Below are positions 15,604 through 24,433 of a DNA stretch of 64,000 nucleotides, one piece after another (within the stretch, counting starts at the first letter, position 1; each line of letters begins with the position of its first letter). The stretch lies in NCBI RefSeq assembly GCF_002007605.1, contig NZ_CP019799.1, positions 4,070,001-4,134,000 on the forward strand, in the 5' to 3' direction. A program made the translations under genes and the position numbers. The notes under the pieces are model-generated. The model was not told where the DNA came from and made no database searches. It saw nothing but the letters and a program-made list of their open reading frames with translations. Source of the stretch: Cellvibrio sp. PSBB023. Its GTDB lineage: Bacteria; Pseudomonadota; Gammaproteobacteria; Pseudomonadales; Cellvibrionaceae.

Positions 15604-16835
15604 GCTGCCCATCGCGTTTGTTAGCCACTGCCTACGGCAGTGCACTCTTGTCTTTCTCGGCGAATCTCTTTGCACACGGTTTAGCAATGGATAGCCCCAG
15701 AACAACGGCGCTGGATGCTGCGGTAGTGGGTACTTGGCGCTCGGCAGCTGCGGTGGATGACAATACCGCATGGCGCATGCCCGGGTTTTTAATGGGTGGT
15801 GAAAGCTGGCCAGTGGATGAAGGTGTCAGTCTCGATGAGGTGAACCTGAGCGGCCAGTATGCCATCGACCCGAATGTGTATGCCGTTGCTAAAGCGGGTA
15901 TACACGGTGGAGGCAAGGGCAGTGATCACGGCGACACACTGGAAGTGCAGCACGCCTATTTGGGCTGGCGCAATACCTGCGCACCTTTTTGTATCGCCGT
16001 TGAAGCGGGAAAAATGTCGGCATTGTTTTCCCCTGCGATGGCAGAGCATGCATCCACGCGGTTGCTGAGCGAATCCTCTTTGTTGTTGGATACCTTGTTC
16101 GGACGCGACTTTCACGATCAGGGGGCGCGTATTTTATGGCAGTCCCCATGGGGAATCAGTGGCGGTGTAGAGCATTGGCGCGGTCAGGCTTTTCCATCAA
16201 CAGCGACTGACGATGGCGGGAATAACGATATTTTTATTCGCTACGATGTTCACAGCGACACAGTGACCGCTACGCTGGGTGGTTGGGCGATGCGCGCCGA
16301 TGCGGAAAACCGTATTGATCATCGCTACAGTGCCGACCATTCCCATGGCAATAACACTACGCCTTTGTTTCCGTCGGTAGGTTTTACAGGCGCCACCGAT
16401 TTGCAGGGGCTGCACGCCAGCGCGCGCTGGAAGTTGTCGCACGCCTGGGCCTTGAGTGTCAGCGGTGAGTGGATGAATGCGGATGCAGATGGTTTTTTAC
16501 AAAACAATCAGCGCACGGCGAATCTGCGGAGCCAAATTCGTGGCTATTGGGTACAACCGGCTATTCACTGGCGCGCTCATACCCTCGCTCTGCGCAGTGA
16601 ACAATTGCAGGCAGACAATTATCTGGAAGGGGCTGGTGCACCGGCTCTGACCTTGGATTCAGGCCTATCCACCAATGGCTACACGCCGGAGCGCCTTTCA
16701 TTAGTCTGGTTGTGGCAGTGGAAGTCTAACCTCGCCCTGCGCGTGGAGGCGGTTGATGATCGCAGCTTGCCGGACGATGCGTCGCGCATGGCCATCGGCA
16801 TTGTGTGGCGCCAAAACCTATGGCGCGCCAAATAA
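15600..16835 (+). CDS. Outer-membrane beta-barrel-like protein linked to mbnPH
   Basis: A 411-residue exported protein: signal peptide about residues 1-25 (cleavage near LFAHG), then alternating hydrophobic/polar strands with many aromatic residues, a long DFHDQGARILWQSPWGISGG porin-like stretch, and a final strand ASRMAIGIVWRQNLW. I do not recognise a named family; the pattern resembles porin-like proteins of mbnPH loci. Translationally coupled to mbnH (ATGA) and followed by a strong terminator, so it is the last gene of the three-gene unit. Several His-rich segments (DHRYSADHSHGN) could bind metal. A role in copper passage is inference. Confidence 0.72.
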   Translation: MSCPSRLLATAYGSALLSFSANLFAHGLAMDSPRTTALDAAVVGTWRSAAAVDDNTAWRMPGFLMGGESWPVDEGVSLDEVNLSGQYAIDPNVYAVAKAGIHGGGKGSDHGDTLEVQHAYLGWRNTCAPFCIAVEAGKMSALFSPAMAEHASTRLLSESSLLLDTLFGRDFHDQGARILWQSPWGISGGVEHWRGQAFPSTATDDGGNNDIFIRYDVHSDTVTATLGGWAMRADAENRIDHRYSADHSHGNNTTPLFPSVGFTGATDLQGLHASARWKLSHAWALSVSGEWMNADADGFLQNNQRTANLRSQIRGYWVQPAIHWRAHTLALRSEQLQADNYLEGAGAPALTLDSGLSTNGYTPERLSLVWLWQWKSNLALRVEAVDDRSLPDDASRMAIGIVWRQNLWRAK

Positions 16836-16861
16836 CGCCGTGTGTGTGCAATTGCCCCCAT

Positions 16862-16900
16862 AAAAAAGGGAGAGCCAGTAGATCGGCTCTCCCTTTTTTA
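16862..16900. terminator. Bidirectional intrinsic terminator
   Basis: AAAAAAGGGAGAGCC pairs with GGCTCTCCCTTTTTT around an 8-nt loop. It lies between the convergent barrel gene (+) and xyn11A (-) and has T-tracts in both directions, so it can serve both. Confidence 0.88.
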
Positions 16901-16927
16901 TTCACCGGCTAACACCGGCAGCAAAGC

Positions 16928-18955
16928 TTAGTTACAAATTTCGCGGCCACCGCCTGCGCCCTGGCTATTACAGGTCGCGGTGGTAATACAGCTGCGGTTG
17001 TTTTCCCAGCCCCAACCGCTGGCGGTATTTTTACAGGTTGGGTAGAGCGTGCCCCACCAGTTGCATTGGCAATTGCTGCCTGTACCACCGGTACTGCTGG
17101 CGACACTGCTGCTGGAGCGTGGTGCGCTGCTCGTCGTTGCGGTGCTACTTGCTACTGCAGTGCTACTGGTGCTGCCACCGACGGGTGCCACGGCGCGACC
17201 GGTATTGGGGTCAATTCTGCCCGGGCACAGTCCTTTGGCGCGCAGGTTGGCGGCGATTTGGGGGATGGCGGCATTGGTGTTGTTGTAGTTGGCGTCGTGC
17301 ATCAGGATAACCTGACCGTTTTGCAACCGGTTAACGGCGTTGGCGATTGCTGAGGCGCTGGCGCCATTCCAGTCTTGCGAATCCACATCCCAGGTAATGA
17401 CACGCATCCCCAGCGCTTGCGCGGCTTGCTGCACATTGTTGTTGCTTTCACCGTAGGGTGGGCGGAACAGTGTTGGTTTGGGGGCGCCGGCATTTTGAAT
17501 CGCCTGACTGGTGCGATTGAGCTCATCGTAAATCTGTTGATAGCTCATGCTGGTCAAGTGCGGGTGGGTATAGCTGTGGTTTTGCACTTCGCCAACTGTG
17601 CGCTCCAGGGCGATTAGCGATGCGTTATTCGCTACGTTCTGGCCTTGGTTGAACCAGGTAACCGGAGTGAGGTTGTGTTGCTTGAGCAGGTTGATCAGTG
17701 TGGTGGTGTTATTGCCGGGGCCATCGTCAAAAGTGATACCGACATAACCGCTGCAGCTGGGATTGCCGCCAGTGTTACCGCTACTGCTGGCAACTGAACT
17801 GCTGGTGTTGCCGCCGGTATTACCACTGCAATTGCCGCTAAAGCAGTCATAGGTGTAGCCAAACCCTATGGCTCCGTTACAGTGCATAGTTTCGGAGTTT
17901 CCACCGCCGCCACAGGAACCGTTGGCATAGAGCCCGGTGTTGTAGGTCATATCCTCCGCTTGACGGATTTCGCCATTGACCTGGATATAGTCCACAAATA
18001 CATCGCGACCGGTGGCATCGTTATCAAACTGCACCTGGATATCGCCCGAAGCGCTGCCGCTGTAGATGTAGTTTTGATAGCTGGTGCTCAGTGTCCAGTC
18101 TGCCACCACAGCGCCACCCACGCGCAGATTGATATGCTCGCTGCCCAAGGCGCCGCGCGCACGAACCACAATGCCGCCGCTAGCGCCAGGGTTGCCACCG
18201 CCTGCGTTGCTGCTTGCCGCCGAACTGGTGGCGCCAGTGCTGCTACCAGTGCTGGTGCCTTCACTGACGGTGATATCCGAACTGCCGCGACTTTGATAAC
18301 CCTCCGTCGCCAATACCATGTAGTCATGGGCGCCCAGGTTCAGGCCTTTGCTGGCCCAAAAGTTAAAGTGGTTGGCAACGGTAATCGTACCCGAGATAGC
18401 ACCAAAACCTTTTTTGGGATTGCGCACACTAAAGTATTGGTAAAAGGTTTGATTGCCATCGATAGATGGCTGGTTAACCCGCTGGCAGCGGCGCACATTG
18501 TAGGTGGCGCCATCGCTTTGGAAACTGCCGTAGTCGGTGCCTCCGCTACAGGATGCCGGGTTGTAGGAGCCGTAGCTTTCAATGACGTAGTATTCAATCA
18601 ATGGGCTGCGGGTCCAGCCATAAAGGGCGAGGTAGGAATTGTCCTGTGCAGTGATGTTAAAACTGCCCGTGTAATTCACGATCTTGGCACCGCCGGGATT
18701 CCACCCTTTACCGCCCACCCAATTGTTGGTGCTATTGGACCATTGGGAGGTATAGCGGCCACCGGCTTGCAGGCCGAAAGAGGCATCGCCAGAGTCTTTC
18801 CAAAACGAATAATAAAATCCGTTGTGGGTGCCGGTGGCGTTACTGGTCAGTGTTTGTGCATGCACGGCTGTGCTGCACAGGAGTGTTGCGGTGCAAAACA
18901 CCGCGGTGTTAATCAGTGCCGAAAAGACACCTTTGCCGACTGTTGTGAATGTCAT
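16928..18955 (-). CDS. xyn11A: Multidomain secreted xylanase/acetyl xylan esterase (GH11-CBM60-CE4-CBM10)
   Basis: Secreted enzyme of 675 residues. Signal peptide 1-33 (STAVHAQ). GH11 endo-xylanase at about 36-230, with nucleophile E121 in [10 protein letters not shown] and acid/base E218 in [11 protein letters not shown]. Gly/Ser linker, then a CBM60-like module at about 262-375 ([27 protein letters not shown]). CE4/NodB deacetylase at about 402-580, with D410/D411 in TFDDGP, H460/H464 in NHSYTH, RPPYG at 498-502 and LMH at 551-553. Ser/Thr linker 594-627, and a CBM10 at 629-665 rich in Trp and Cys. All catalytic residues are intact, so it should cut and deacetylate xylan. The same module set is known for Cellvibrio Xyn11A. 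The ATG at 18955 has GGAG 7 nt upstream. Confidence 0.93.
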   Translation of the reverse strand: MTFTTVGKGVFSALINTAVFCTATLLCSTAVHAQTLTSNATGTHNGFYYSFWKDSGDASFGLQAGGRYTSQWSNSTNNWVGGKGWNPGGAKIVNYTGSFNITAQDNSYLALYGWTRSPLIEYYVIESYGSYNPASCSGGTDYGSFQSDGATYNVRRCQRVNQPSIDGNQTFYQYFSVRNPKKGFGAISGTITVANHFNFWASKGLNLGAHDYMVLATEGYQSRGSSDITVSEGTSTGSSTGATSSAASSNAGGGNPGASGGIVVRARGALGSEHINLRVGGAVVADWTLSTSYQNYIYSGSASGDIQVQFDNDATGRDVFVDYIQVNGEIRQAEDMTYNTGLYANGSCGGGGNSETMHCNGAIGFGYTYDCFSGNCSGNTGGNTSSSVASSSGNTGGNPSCSGYVGITFDDGPGNNTTTLINLLKQHNLTPVTWFNQGQNVANNASLIALERTVGEVQNHSYTHPHLTSMSYQQIYDELNRTSQAIQNAGAPKPTLFRPPYGESNNNVQQAAQALGMRVITWDVDSQDWNGASASAIANAVNRLQNGQVILMHDANYNNTNAAIPQIAANLRAKGLCPGRIDPNTGRAVAPVGGSTSSTAVASSTATTSSAPRSSSSVASSTGGTGSNCQCNWWGTLYPTCKNTASGWGWENNRSCITTATCNSQGAGGGREICN

Positions 18956-19023
18956 TATTGATCTCCAGATTAGTCCCTCAACCAATACCGCCTGTAGAGG
19001 AGGTGGGCTGCTGTCGTGCGGAT

Positions 19024-19051
19024 CCTGTTTATTGCAAACAGGCGTTTTTTT
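19024..19051 (+). terminator. Terminator-like hairpin in the xyn11A upstream region
   Basis: CCTGTTT / AAACAGG with a 5-nt loop, then CG and seven T's on the plus strand. No plus-strand gene ends here, so it may block antisense reading or be a relic. Confidence 0.5.
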
Positions 19052-19145
19052 CGGGCGCTGTACGGCATGTTATTGTTGTAAAAAAGCAGCGCGGTGATTC
19101 CGAAGTGCGCTTGTATATATCCCGGATTTACTTATTGTCAATAAA

Positions 19146-19161
19146 ACCATATTAATATGGT
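19146..19161. promoter_or_regulatory. Perfect 16-bp palindrome upstream of xyn11A
   Basis: ACCATATTAATATGGT is its own reverse complement. It lies about 190 bp upstream of the xyn11A start in an AT-rich region and about 155 bp upstream of the methyltransferase start. Candidate operator for a dimeric regulator; which gene it serves is unknown. Confidence 0.45.
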
Positions 19162-19316
19162 CACAATAACTATATGTTGTTTATTGGTGCGACAAATTGC
19201 TCACATAAAAGCGCCAGTGAGTAACATTTTTTTGCGGTTAAATCGATTAGCACATTGGCGCGATTATCCTCAGTGCGTGTATATTCGGCGCCGTTTTTCT
19301 TCTATTGAGTAATGTT

Positions 19317-20525
19317 ATGGCTGGTCCAAATTGCAATCCGGATGTCGACGTTTTCTTGCATGACCTGCAACAGGCGTTCAAGGCTGGTGCCTTGCAGCGT
19401 TTGGTGCTGTCCAAATACAAAGGTGGCGATGCGGATTTGAACCGTATCACCATTCGCCCGGTGCAGATTAAAGAGCAAACATTGTTATCGTTTTTATACG
19501 AATATCGCACCAACCATGTGACAAAAAATGTCGCGCTGGAGGAGGTAATAGCCCAGTTGCAAGCCTGGCTGGGCAGCGATTTTCACAATGCCCATTTGAT
19601 TACCGATGACTGGGAAATCCAGTTAAGTTTCAGCAAAAAAGGCAAGGTGCTGATTAATAAAAATCGCAACAAACAGCCAGTGATCACGAGCGATAGTAAA
19701 ACAACGCCGCTGGAGTTGGCGCACAATCGTAGCAAGCTGCGCTATGTAGAACAGGGGCGACCCTATTTGCGAGAGCTGGGCATCACCGATGCCAATGGCC
19801 AGATTATTCCGGCTATGTCGCGCAAGTGGAAACAGATCAATAAATTCATCGAAGTCTTATCTACCGCCATCCAGCAAACAGGGCTGGATAAGCGCGATGA
19901 ATTGCATATCGCCGACTTTGGTTCAGGTAAAGCCTACCTAACCTTCGCCGTTCACGATTATGTGAGTGCAAATCTGGGGGTAAAAACCCAAGTGACGGGT
20001 GTGGAGTTGCGGCAGGGACTGGTGGATTTATGCAATCAAACTGCGCAAAAATTATCGCTTGTGGGCATTAAATTTGAGCAGGGCGATGTGCAGCATTTCG
20101 CCGCGCAGAACATCAATATTATGATTGCCTTGCACGCTTGTGATACCGCCACCGACTACGCACTCAACATGGGTATTCGCACCGGTGCCGAGATTATTAT
20201 GTGCTCGCCTTGCTGTCACAAACAAATTCGACCGCAATTAAAAAGCCCCGCGTTGCTCGCACCTTTGTTGCAACACGGCATTCATCTCGGGCAAGAAGCA
20301 GAAATGCTCACCGATGGTTTGCGCGCACTCTTGTTAGAGGCGAACGGCTACGATACCAAGGTGTTTGAATTTATCTCGCTGGAGCACACCAGCAAAAATA
20401 AAATGATCCTCGCACAAAAACGCAAAACGCCACGCGACAATAGCGAAATATTGCAACAGATCGCTGACATCAAAGCGTTCTATGGGATTACAGAACAGTG
20501 TTTGGAAACACTGCTGCAGAACTAG
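19317..20525 (+). CDS. SAM-dependent methyltransferase (Methyltransf_32-like)
   Basis: A 402-residue cytosolic protein. The C-terminal two thirds carry a Rossmann methyltransferase fold: IADFGSGKAYLTFAVHDY (SAM motif I, about residues 200-217), VTGVELRQGLVDLC (acidic residue of strand 2), and MIALHACDTATDYAL, followed by MCSPCCHKQIRP. These motifs are typical of the PF13679 type, whose members act on RNA or unknown substrates. The N-terminal third is not recognised. The ATG at 19317 fits the start of conserved-looking sequence; the ribosome binding site is weak. Monocistronic, convergent with the next small gene. Confidence 0.85.
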   Translation: MAGPNCNPDVDVFLHDLQQAFKAGALQRLVLSKYKGGDADLNRITIRPVQIKEQTLLSFLYEYRTNHVTKNVALEEVIAQLQAWLGSDFHNAHLITDDWEIQLSFSKKGKVLINKNRNKQPVITSDSKTTPLELAHNRSKLRYVEQGRPYLRELGITDANGQIIPAMSRKWKQINKFIEVLSTAIQQTGLDKRDELHIADFGSGKAYLTFAVHDYVSANLGVKTQVTGVELRQGLVDLCNQTAQKLSLVGIKFEQGDVQHFAAQNINIMIALHACDTATDYALNMGIRTGAEIIMCSPCCHKQIRPQLKSPALLAPLLQHGIHLGQEAEMLTDGLRALLLEANGYDTKVFEFISLEHTSKNKMILAQKRKTPRDNSEILQQIADIKAFYGITEQCLETLLQN

Positions 20526-20543
20526 CTGCGTACGCGGATTGTG

Positions 20544-20804
20544 TTAGCGTTTGTATTGTGTGGGGCAATAGCCGCGATTAATTTCAGGTGAGCGCAATTG
20601 CAAATGTTTGGTTTTTCGCCCGCTGACCCGTTCGCGCCACAAGCGAAATGATGAGGGTTTTAGCTCGCGCCGCATCAATACACGCACATCCGGCTCGCCT
20701 AAACCATAAAGTGTTTTTATGGCTTCAAACGGTGTGCGATCTTCCCATGCCATTTCAATAATGCGCGAGATGTCGGCGGGGCTAAGTGTGGAATATGTAA
20801 GCAT
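20544..20804 (-). CDS. TIGR03643/DUF2805 family small protein
   Basis: An 86-residue basic protein: LSPADISRIIEMAWEDRTPF, GLGEPDVRVLMRRELKPSSF and LWRERVSGRKTKH match the small TIGR03643/DUF2805 family. No function is established that I know of; the helix-turn-helix-like first half and basic tail suggest nucleic-acid contact (inference). Convergent with the methyltransferase gene, 18 nt apart. Confidence 0.85.
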   Translation of the reverse strand: MLTYSTLSPADISRIIEMAWEDRTPFEAIKTLYGLGEPDVRVLMRRELKPSSFRLWRERVSGRKTKHLQLRSPEINRGYCPTQYKR

Positions 20805-20868
20805 GCTGCCACCTGTGAACTTTCAGGCTTTTACGTTCCCGTAGCAATGTGGATCATCCTGGCTTCAT

Positions 20869-20910
20869 AAAAATCCCGGCCATCAGCGATGGTCGGGATT
20901 TTTGTTTTTT
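20869..20910 (-). terminator. Intrinsic terminator of the glycerophosphodiesterase gene
   Basis: AAATCCCGGCCATC / GATGGTCGGGATTT with a 3-nt loop and one mismatch, with A/T tracts on both sides. It lies past the stop of the minus-strand gene at 20922. Confidence 0.78.
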
Positions 20911-20921
20911 ATCATTTGTTA

Positions 20922-22178
20922 TTATTTCAATTTCATGCAGCTCGCGTAATAACTTACGCTTGCTGGCCAATCAGAGAAAATACCGATCACGCCGACATCC
21001 TTCGCCAGCACATGCAAGGCATCCATCATGTCGCCATCGTTATTAATTGCAGCGTTGATGGTTTGGTAGTACCAACCGCCACCGTTTTTCAGCGGGCCGG
21101 AGCGTTCGAAGGACCAAGTTATCATTTTCAGACCGGCCTTTTTGGCGTTGCGCGCGTATTCGGATGGAATAATTTTATTGTTATTGTCTAATGCCAGCAG
21201 AGCCCAAATCGGCGGTGCGACAATCTTGAAGCCTTCGTCGGCATACATTTGCAAATCATTGGCGGTCGGCAAATCGGCGGTGGTGTTGGCATCATCCAAA
21301 TAGACGGCTTGTTTGCCAAATGTCGGTTCGTTTTTGATCCAGTAACGAATATCCTGAATGTCGAATGACTGCGGCCAAACGTCGTGTGCTTTTATGCCAG
21401 CAGCTTTGTATTCGTTAATCATTTGTTGTGCGTACATAGCTTGGGTGTAGCTTCCGTCAAATGGCATGGGCACGCTGGCCGATTTTAATTCCGGGGTCAT
21501 TTTTACGCCTAGTTTTTTAAATAATTGGATGCTTTCAGCGTGAGTCAGTAGCGTCCCTTTGCTTGCGTATAAATCAGTGCGCCAGTTAGCGGTACCTTTT
21601 AGATATTCATCAACACTTGTGGCTTTTGGATTGAAGGCATCCATTTTGCCCTGCAAGGTTTTAAATTCGGCGAGGGTGATATCACTGGTGCAGCAATTAG
21701 CACTTGCAGCTTTACCGCTTACCGGATCAAACGGCGAAAAATTCTGGCTGCATTTGCTGGCGAGTGGTGTGGCGAGAATATTGGTCGTGGTGTGCAGATC
21801 GCATTGTGAATGGCGACACACGAGTTGTTTATCTTTGGTGAAGGTAACATCGCACTCCAAAATGCCGGCGCCCATTTTAGCGGCGGCTTCGTAAGATTCT
21901 TTGGTGTGCTCAGGAAATTGCAAAGGTGCGCCGCGATGGCCAATAGAGAAATTCGTTTTTTTGATGGGGCTATTTATGCAGCTCTGTAATTTCTTTTTCA
22001 GTGCGCTTTCATCCATATCATTGACTAAAAAATAGGGGCGAGGGCCGAGCTGAAGGGTGGTATTTTTTTCATCATCTTTGCGGGGTTGGTTGTCCTTATC
22101 GCCATGAGCGCAGGCGGTGACGGGGACAATCAACCCCAGTAATAGCGTGATCGCCAGTAAATGAATTGTGCGCGACAT
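20922..22178 (-). CDS. Exported glycerophosphodiester phosphodiesterase
   Basis: Hydrolyses glycerophosphodiesters to an alcohol and glycerol-3-phosphate, probably in the periplasm. 418 residues; signal peptide about 1-23 with a possible lipobox (VPVTAC). GDPD signatures: IGHRGAPLQFPEHT with the first catalytic His, then LECDVTFTKDKQLVCRHSQCDLH with the metal-binding acidic residues and second His. The TIM barrel continues to FSDWPASVSYYASC. Longer than bacterial GlpQ (about 350) because of an insertion with several Cys (CSQNF, ANCCTSD). The ATG at 22178 has a near-perfect AAGGAGGT. Stands alone with its own terminator. Confidence 0.9.
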   Translation of the reverse strand: MSRTIHLLAITLLLGLIVPVTACAHGDKDNQPRKDDEKNTTLQLGPRPYFLVNDMDESALKKKLQSCINSPIKKTNFSIGHRGAPLQFPEHTKESYEAAAKMGAGILECDVTFTKDKQLVCRHSQCDLHTTTNILATPLASKCSQNFSPFDPVSGKAASANCCTSDITLAEFKTLQGKMDAFNPKATSVDEYLKGTANWRTDLYASKGTLLTHAESIQLFKKLGVKMTPELKSASVPMPFDGSYTQAMYAQQMINEYKAAGIKAHDVWPQSFDIQDIRYWIKNEPTFGKQAVYLDDANTTADLPTANDLQMYADEGFKIVAPPIWALLALDNNNKIIPSEYARNAKKAGLKMITWSFERSGPLKNGGGWYYQTINAAINNDGDMMDALHVLAKDVGVIGIFSDWPASVSYYASCMKLK

Positions 22179-22386
22179 TGGAACCTCCTTGGGGTGGGAT
22201 GGGTGTTTCACTGCAACCCTAGTGGTCGAATATGACGGTAATTTTCTGATTTGATGACAGATTAGTGATCTGCTGTGTTACTGAGCGGTGCGTCGCATCT
22301 TGGTGAAATACCGTGAAATAGTAAACTTCTCAAATTGCGCTAGGATAAGCACCATTGTATCGCTGCCGTATTAAGGATTCGGATCT

Positions 22387-24387
22387 ATGGCTAATAATAT
22401 AAACCCCCTGATTACCCAATTACTCGCGTGCACTACCGCAGGCGAGGCCAAACCGGTGGTTGATGAACTGGTACGGCAACTGTGTGAGATTACCGCACTG
22501 GATTTACACCCGGCGCTGTTTCTGGATGAGCACGCCACCATCACCCCACAGGGTAAAGCGGTGTCACCTACCACGGCAGCGCAGTGCGCCGAGGATGTGC
22601 AGCGCACGCGGGTATTTATGCAGGCCGTTTATGCGGCTATCCAGCAAAAGTTGCAACACAAGGATTCGCAAGGCATCTCCCTACTGTACGCAGGAACCGG
22701 CCCTTTCGGATTGTTGTTAATCCCTCTTTTACCTCTGCTTGATGCGGCGCGGGTGCGCGTTACTCTGTTGGATATTCATGCCGAGTCCCTGGCAAAACTA
22801 CAGCAGGTGATTGATTATCTGGGCGTTAGTCATTTTGTTGCCCACAGTGAACAAACGGATGCCTGCACCTGGCAAACCGATCAGCGGTATGACCTGATTA
22901 TTTCTGAAACCATGCGCCAAGGCTTAATACAAGAACCGCAGGTCAGCATTTTTAGTCATCTGCAACAATTTTTAAAAGACGATGGATGGTTGTTGCCGGA
23001 AATTATCCGCCTGGATTTATGGCTGAGTTCGGGTGGTAGTCCCGCGCTGGGTGCGAGCGGCCCCCCGGATGTGCATTTGGGGCGCGTGTTGCAACTGGAT
23101 AAAGCCAGTGCGATACAAATAGGACGTGGCGATATGTCTTGTGCGCAGGGCAGTTTATGGGTGCCGGACTACGCTAGCCGGTTGAAGCACTTGAAGTTAA
23201 CTACCTTTATTCAAGTGTTTGGCGATTATCAATTGCACGAGAACCAGTCGCAGCTCACGCTGCCATTATTTGAGCGCAATGCGCGAGTTCAGCCGAATTC
23301 CCTGCTGCGCTTTCACTACGAATTGGGCGCTTATCCCCAGTGCGTATTTGCCTATGAAAAAATGCCCGCGCTGACAGTGCATTCCCTACCCGATAGCCTG
23401 GAAAAAAATGTGCAGGGCATTTATCACTTGCCACGGCTATGGCACAAGGTTCAATTGCGCAAACAGGCCGGCACCTCGTCTGACATTGCGCAGCAGTTAG
23501 CGGATATTCCCGCCAGCGAATGGCTGTTGGATCGCATCTTGTTTGATCAGTTGGGGGCGGGTTTGGAGCCGGCGTTGCAAAAATGCTATGCGGCGCACGA
23601 ACTGGCGGAGTTTGAGCATTGGTTGGCCAATGAAACCGTGGGTGATATGACGCCTGAGAAAATCCAGCGTGCTAATCAAGCGATTCTGCACTTTATCAAC
23701 AATGGCACCAGCGGTTTGGATGACAGTCTCGCGTTACCGCTGGATGCGCAACAACTTGCTCACTGGGATGAGCAGGGCTATTTGGTGGTGCCTGGTGTGT
23801 TATCGCCTGAAGAGACTGCAGCAGTGCGCGCGGCCATTTGCGAGGAGTTGCAAATCCGTGAAGATGATCCGGCGACCTGGTACCGGCCTGCGATGCCGAT
23901 GCAAAAAATTATGGTGCAATTATTTACACACCCGGCGTTAGAGGTGGCGCGAAAGTCTGATTACATTCGCCGTATTTTCCAGCAACTCTGGCAGCGCAAT
24001 GACGTGGTGATGGCGACGGATCGCGTCAGCTTTAATCCGCCGGAAACCGCGACCTGGCAATTTCCCGGGCCAGCCATGCACTGGGATGTTGACTTGGTTG
24101 CGCCCATTCCTTTTGGTACCCAGGCGTTAATTTACGTGACGGATGTGGCTGAAAATCAGGGCGCGTTTTCCTGTGTGCCAGGGTTTCATAAACAGATTGA
24201 TGAGTGGTTGGCGCAACAGCCGCGGGGTGTTGATCCGCAGCAACAGGACTGGTCGCAATGGTCGATCAAGCCGATTGCCGCCAAGGCCGGTGATTTGATT
24301 GTCTGGCATCACGCCTTGCCGCACGGCAGTAGTCCCAACCGCGCGCAGCTGCCGCGAATGGTGCAATACCTGAATATGTATCGTTAA
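22387..24387 (+). CDS. Fusion of SAM methyltransferase-like domain and PhyH-type 2-oxoglutarate dioxygenase
   Basis: A 666-residue cytosolic protein. Residues about 60-330 look like a PRMT-type methyltransferase: SAM motif LLYAGTGPFGLLL (99-111), acidic strand end VTLLDIHAESLAK, and ISETMRQGLIQEP with two glutamates as in arginine methyltransferases. Residues about 455-666 are a phytanoyl-CoA-dioxygenase-like domain: WDEQGYLVVPGVLSPEE, iron ligands H565-x-D567 in MHWDVD and H646 in ALPHGSSPNR, and R652 for 2-oxoglutarate. Both active sites look intact. Fe/2OG halogenases and hydroxylases use this fold. The target is unknown; methylation and hydroxylation of one substrate is an inference. Confidence 0.8.
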   Translation: MANNINPLITQLLACTTAGEAKPVVDELVRQLCEITALDLHPALFLDEHATITPQGKAVSPTTAAQCAEDVQRTRVFMQAVYAAIQQKLQHKDSQGISLLYAGTGPFGLLLIPLLPLLDAARVRVTLLDIHAESLAKLQQVIDYLGVSHFVAHSEQTDACTWQTDQRYDLIISETMRQGLIQEPQVSIFSHLQQFLKDDGWLLPEIIRLDLWLSSGGSPALGASGPPDVHLGRVLQLDKASAIQIGRGDMSCAQGSLWVPDYASRLKHLKLTTFIQVFGDYQLHENQSQLTLPLFERNARVQPNSLLRFHYELGAYPQCVFAYEKMPALTVHSLPDSLEKNVQGIYHLPRLWHKVQLRKQAGTSSDIAQQLADIPASEWLLDRILFDQLGAGLEPALQKCYAAHELAEFEHWLANETVGDMTPEKIQRANQAILHFINNGTSGLDDSLALPLDAQQLAHWDEQGYLVVPGVLSPEETAAVRAAICEELQIREDDPATWYRPAMPMQKIMVQLFTHPALEVARKSDYIRRIFQQLWQRNDVVMATDRVSFNPPETATWQFPGPAMHWDVDLVAPIPFGTQALIYVTDVAENQGAFSCVPGFHKQIDEWLAQQPRGVDPQQQDWSQWSIKPIAAKAGDLIVWHHALPHGSSPNRAQLPRMVQYLNMYR

Positions 24388-24397
24388 AGCTTTTATG

Positions 24398-24419
24398 TCG
24401 CCCTGTTTTGGCAGGGCGA
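24398..24419. terminator. Hairpin between convergent genes
   Basis: TCGCCCTG / CAGGGCGA with a TTTTGG loop, placed between the convergent stops. No clear T-tract follows on either strand, so it is a weak terminator candidate. Confidence 0.4.
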
Positions 24420-24433
24420 GGCTTCGCTAGTAT

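Larger units (their letters stand above)
18956..19316. other. Divergent intergenic region between xyn11A and the methyltransferase gene
   Basis: 361 bp without a supported gene. It contains the xyn11A ribosome binding site, a plus-strand terminator-like hairpin (19024-19051), an AT-rich stretch, and a perfect 16-bp palindrome (19146-19161). No ORF with a plausible start is seen on either strand. Confidence 0.7.

Noticed and set aside
17882..18961. Long plus-strand open frame opposite xyn11A
   Set aside because: It mirrors the low-complexity, GC-biased xyn11A coding strand and has no recognisable protein features.
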